DNA of 44,457 nt from Cuspidothrix issatschenkoi CHARLIE-1. GTDB taxonomy: Bacteria > Cyanobacteriota > Cyanobacteriia > Cyanobacteriales > Nostocaceae. The notes beneath the pieces were generated by a model. That model saw nothing but the letters and a program-made list of their open reading frames with translations, did no database searches and was not told the DNA's origin. The translations under genes were made by a program, and so were the position numbers. The DNA is taken from contig NZ_PGEM01000029.1 of assembly GCF_002934005.1 (NCBI RefSeq), positions 5,593 to 50,049 on the forward strand, given 5' to 3'. Positions 42,717-44,457 of this stretch are shown here, one piece after another (the stretch's first letter is position 1; each line of letters starts with the position of its first letter).

Positions 42717-43412
42717 ATGAAAGGCAAACAAGTTTTACTTACAGGTGGTACAGGTGGACTTGGTTTAGGTGTCACACCCGCAGTTATCGCCCAAGGTGCA
42801 GATGTCACTATTCCTTATCGTAATCCTAAAGATGTAGAACGGCTCAAGGGAATTATATCACCTGCGAATTTTGCGAGAATTCATTTTATTCCTGCTAATT
42901 TAGAAGATGAAGCATCAGTAGATAAACTTGTCACTCGGATGGGAAAAGTAGATGTATTAATTCATTTAGTCGGTGGTTTTTCTATGGGAAAAACCCAAGA
43001 CTACAGCTTTTATGATTGGAAACAACAGATAGATTTAAACTTAAATACAACTTTTTTAACCTGTAAATATAGCCTCAAAAGTATGTTAGAAAATGGCTAT
43101 GGACGCATTGTAACTGTAAGTTCTCGTGCTGGTGCTGAACCTGCGGCACAGTTAGCAGCTTATTCTGCGGCAAAAGCTGGGGTAATAGCCCTAACAAAAG
43201 CGATCGCAGAGGAAACTAAAAATACTAATATTACTGCTAATACTATCCTCCCTAGTGTCATTGATACCCCCACGAATAGGGCAGCTATGGGTGCAGAAAA
43301 CGCTGATAAATGGGTAAAACCAGAATCTATTGCCCAAGTTATTTGTTTTTTAGCCTCAGAAGCTGCTATTGATGTTCGTGGTGCAGCAATTCCTGTTTAT
43401 GGTAGTTTCTAA
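42717..43412 (+). CDS. short-chain dehydrogenase/reductase
   Basis: A 231-residue classical SDR. The cofactor loop TGGTGGLG is in QVLLTGGTGGLGLGV (residues 5-19). An NNAG-like position reads LIHLVGGFSMGK. The active-site trio is Ser in VTVSSRAGAEPAA, Tyr and Lys in YSAAKAGVIALTK, all present. The end (GAAIPVYGSF) is the usual C-terminus of FabG-like members. The substrate is not inferable. ATG 42717 is preferred over TTG 42705, with AAGGA at 42700-42704 at acceptable spacing. It stands alone after a 150-bp gap. Confidence 0.88.
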   Translation: MKGKQVLLTGGTGGLGLGVTPAVIAQGADVTIPYRNPKDVERLKGIISPANFARIHFIPANLEDEASVDKLVTRMGKVDVLIHLVGGFSMGKTQDYSFYDWKQQIDLNLNTTFLTCKYSLKSMLENGYGRIVTVSSRAGAEPAAQLAAYSAAKAGVIALTKAIAEETKNTNITANTILPSVIDTPTNRAAMGAENADKWVKPESIAQVICFLASEAAIDVRGAAIPVYGSF

Positions 43413-43446
43413 AAACTTACAAAGAGTAGCTTTATGATGGGGTAAA

Positions 43447-43588
43447 TTATAATAAAACCTCCACACCTGTGGCATTATCATCTACTGCTACAGTACCAGG
43501 TACACCATCATAGTGAGTGCCAATTAAAATAGGTGGTAAATCGGTTTTCTGGCTTGCTGTTGCACCAGGTAAATTTAAAATAATCAAT
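43447..43588 (-). pseudogene. peptidase M28-family remnant
   Basis: Minus-strand reading gives LIILNLPGATASQKTDLPPI, LIGTHYDGVPGTVAVDDNAT and GVEVLL, then stop. The GTHYD...DDNATGVEVLL pattern is the metal-binding core of M28 aminopeptidases (H-x-D and the next Asp). Only about 45 codons remain and a stop precedes them, so it is a fragment of a lost peptidase gene. Confidence 0.72.
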
Positions 43589-43686
43589 TACGTATTTATA
43601 CTGTTTTCAAATCCTTGTTAATCCTAAAGGATAACTTAGCAACAAAAAAACATCATAACTTCTATTTTCTATAGGAGTCCTAATAT

Positions 43687-43950
43687 ATGCTATCTCAACG
43701 CAAGTGCAAAAAAAAGTTATCTATTTCGTTGATTTTAAAATTATCTAGTAGCTTATGTGCGTTATGCGGAGGAGTTTTATTAGCATCAAAAACAATAATT
43801 AGTGGATATGGATTTATTTTTTTAGCCATGAGTTCTAGTCAATTATTAGTAGCAAGTATTTTGCTGAAAGATAAAGTTATGATTTTTTACGCTGCTTCTG
43901 TCTTTATATTTGTTGATTGTTTTGGAGTTTACAGATGGCTATTGAACTAA
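43687..43950 (+). CDS. small membrane protein
   Basis: An 87-residue protein with a good ribosome-binding site (AGGAG, 9 bp before ATG). Basic start (MLSQRKCKKK), then three hydrophobic segments of about 20 residues (ISLILKLSSSLCALCGGVLL, SGYGFIFLAMSSSQLLVASI, MIFYAASVFIFVDCFGVYRW), so probably three membrane passes with the basic end in the cytoplasm. Small proteins of this form are common in cyanobacteria and unassigned. No neighbours point to a role. Confidence 0.6.
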   Translation: MLSQRKCKKKLSISLILKLSSSLCALCGGVLLASKTIISGYGFIFLAMSSSQLLVASILLKDKVMIFYAASVFIFVDCFGVYRWLLN

Positions 43951-44457
43951 CTAGTACCGCAAGGCGGAAGTCAAAAGTCAAAAATAATATGGCATAAGCT
44001 TTTTAGTGATTGAGAACGGTTGTTTTGTTTACGCCGTGCTGTAGTGTACATATTAGTAATTATACTGACAAATAGACATTAAAAAATATTTATGGTTGGG
44101 TTATTAGAAAATCCTAAAAGTTTTGGTTCTTCAGTACCTAATATGCAAAATCAAGTCCAAAAAATTTCGGAAAGCTTGTTATACATAAGAAATAAGCCAT
44201 AATTTTGAACATTATTACAAAATATTGCCTCTTTACCCTGTTCCCTCTTTCAGGCTGGTTATTTAGCATAACAAGTACGGTAGAACCAAAGTTTTTTAAA
44301 TATCGCTGAAAAATGGTCAGATATATGAATCAGATGGAGAACAGCTAAAGCAGATATGGAAGGATTATATCAAACCTCAGTTTTAAAATCTCCTAATCCC
44401 CTGTTCTAAACCCTCACATACACCTGCAAGAAAATCTAAATCCAAGGTGGCAATAGT
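43951..44457. other. right-edge region with repeats and a possible gene end
   Basis: Little coding signal. ATG 44092 opens 36 codons to 44202 (MVGLLENPKSFGSSVPNMQN...), perhaps a small gene or remnant. CGCAAGGCGGAAGTCAAAAG near 43959 and CCTGTTCCCT near 44237 are repeat-like. On the minus strand 44383-44457 is open into the window edge (TIATLDLDFLAGVCEGLEQG) and may be the C-terminus of the next gene. Confidence 0.35.
44383..44457 (-). CDS. possible C-terminal end of a gene beyond the window
   Basis: The frame is open from the window edge for 24 codons, ending at TAA 44383-44385. TLDLDFLAGVCEGLEQGIRR is protein-like, but too short to identify. It could be a remnant rather than an active gene. 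Confidence 0.3.
   Translation of the reverse strand, partial: TIATLDLDFLAGVCEGLEQGIRRF

Overview
The window looks like chromosomal DNA of a filamentous cyanobacterium of the Nostocales type. The evidence is about twenty HIP1 octamers (GCGATCGC), heptanucleotide tandem repeats of the STRR type, many short palindromic repeats and MITE-like elements, and typical cyanobacterial genes: the arsenosugar pair arsM/arsS, a Lin0512 protein, a stand-alone DALR anticodon-binding protein, a UPF0016 transporter and a fused PutA. Genus and species cannot be fixed from the sequence alone. I see no rRNA, no tRNA, no CRISPR array and no complete insertion sequence.

Layout. 1-4.1 kb: the two membrane subunits of a TRAP transporter (the solute-binding protein would lie to the left), a Lin0512 protein, an exported protein and an NAD(P)-binding SDR-like protein. 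4.3-9.2 kb, minus strand: a fused DhaM-HPr-Enzyme I phosphotransferase and a Slt70-like lytic transglycosylase. 9.2-10.6 kb: a repeat-rich island with a MazF-type toxin-antitoxin pair between two copies of an 18-bp direct repeat. 10.7-16.6 kb: polA, a Cof-type HAD phosphatase, a possible Yfr1-like small RNA, a DALR-domain protein and an NtcA-like Crp/Fnr regulator. 16.6-18.7 kb: gene remnants (WD40, TIGR02391/Ymh), an exported protein and a VapBC-like pair. 18.7-22.3 kb: murD and glyS.

22.4-29.7 kb holds the most unusual content: two very large co-directional genes (1049 and about 1278 residues) behind a putative promoter and a perfect 24-bp inverted repeat. The second is an SF2-type helicase with a possible degenerate nuclease-like N-terminus. 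The first matches no family I can name; its C-terminal third has a strand/helix order reminiscent of an RNase H/PIWI fold. Together they are a candidate uncharacterised, possibly defence-related, two-gene system. The PIWI-like reading is a hypothesis.

29.8-34.1 kb: an HD-domain protein, a histidine phosphatase, a broken antitoxin/PIN pair, a glycerophosphodiesterase and a ChrA chromate transporter. 34.1-37.7 kb: a frameshifted molybdopterin-oxidoreductase-like lipoprotein pseudogene and bifunctional putA. 37.8-42.6 kb: a UPF0016/GDT1 cation transporter, arsM and arsS separated by an inserted cassette that carries an 11-residue-repeat protein and a duplicated arsM tail, then a thioredoxin. 42.7-44.4 kb: an SDR oxidoreductase, a peptidase M28 remnant, a small membrane protein and a gene edge.

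The overall picture is ordinary housekeeping and metabolic genes broken up by accessory insertions: three toxin-antitoxin loci (one broken), at least four decayed genes, several repeat families and one large two-gene accessory locus.
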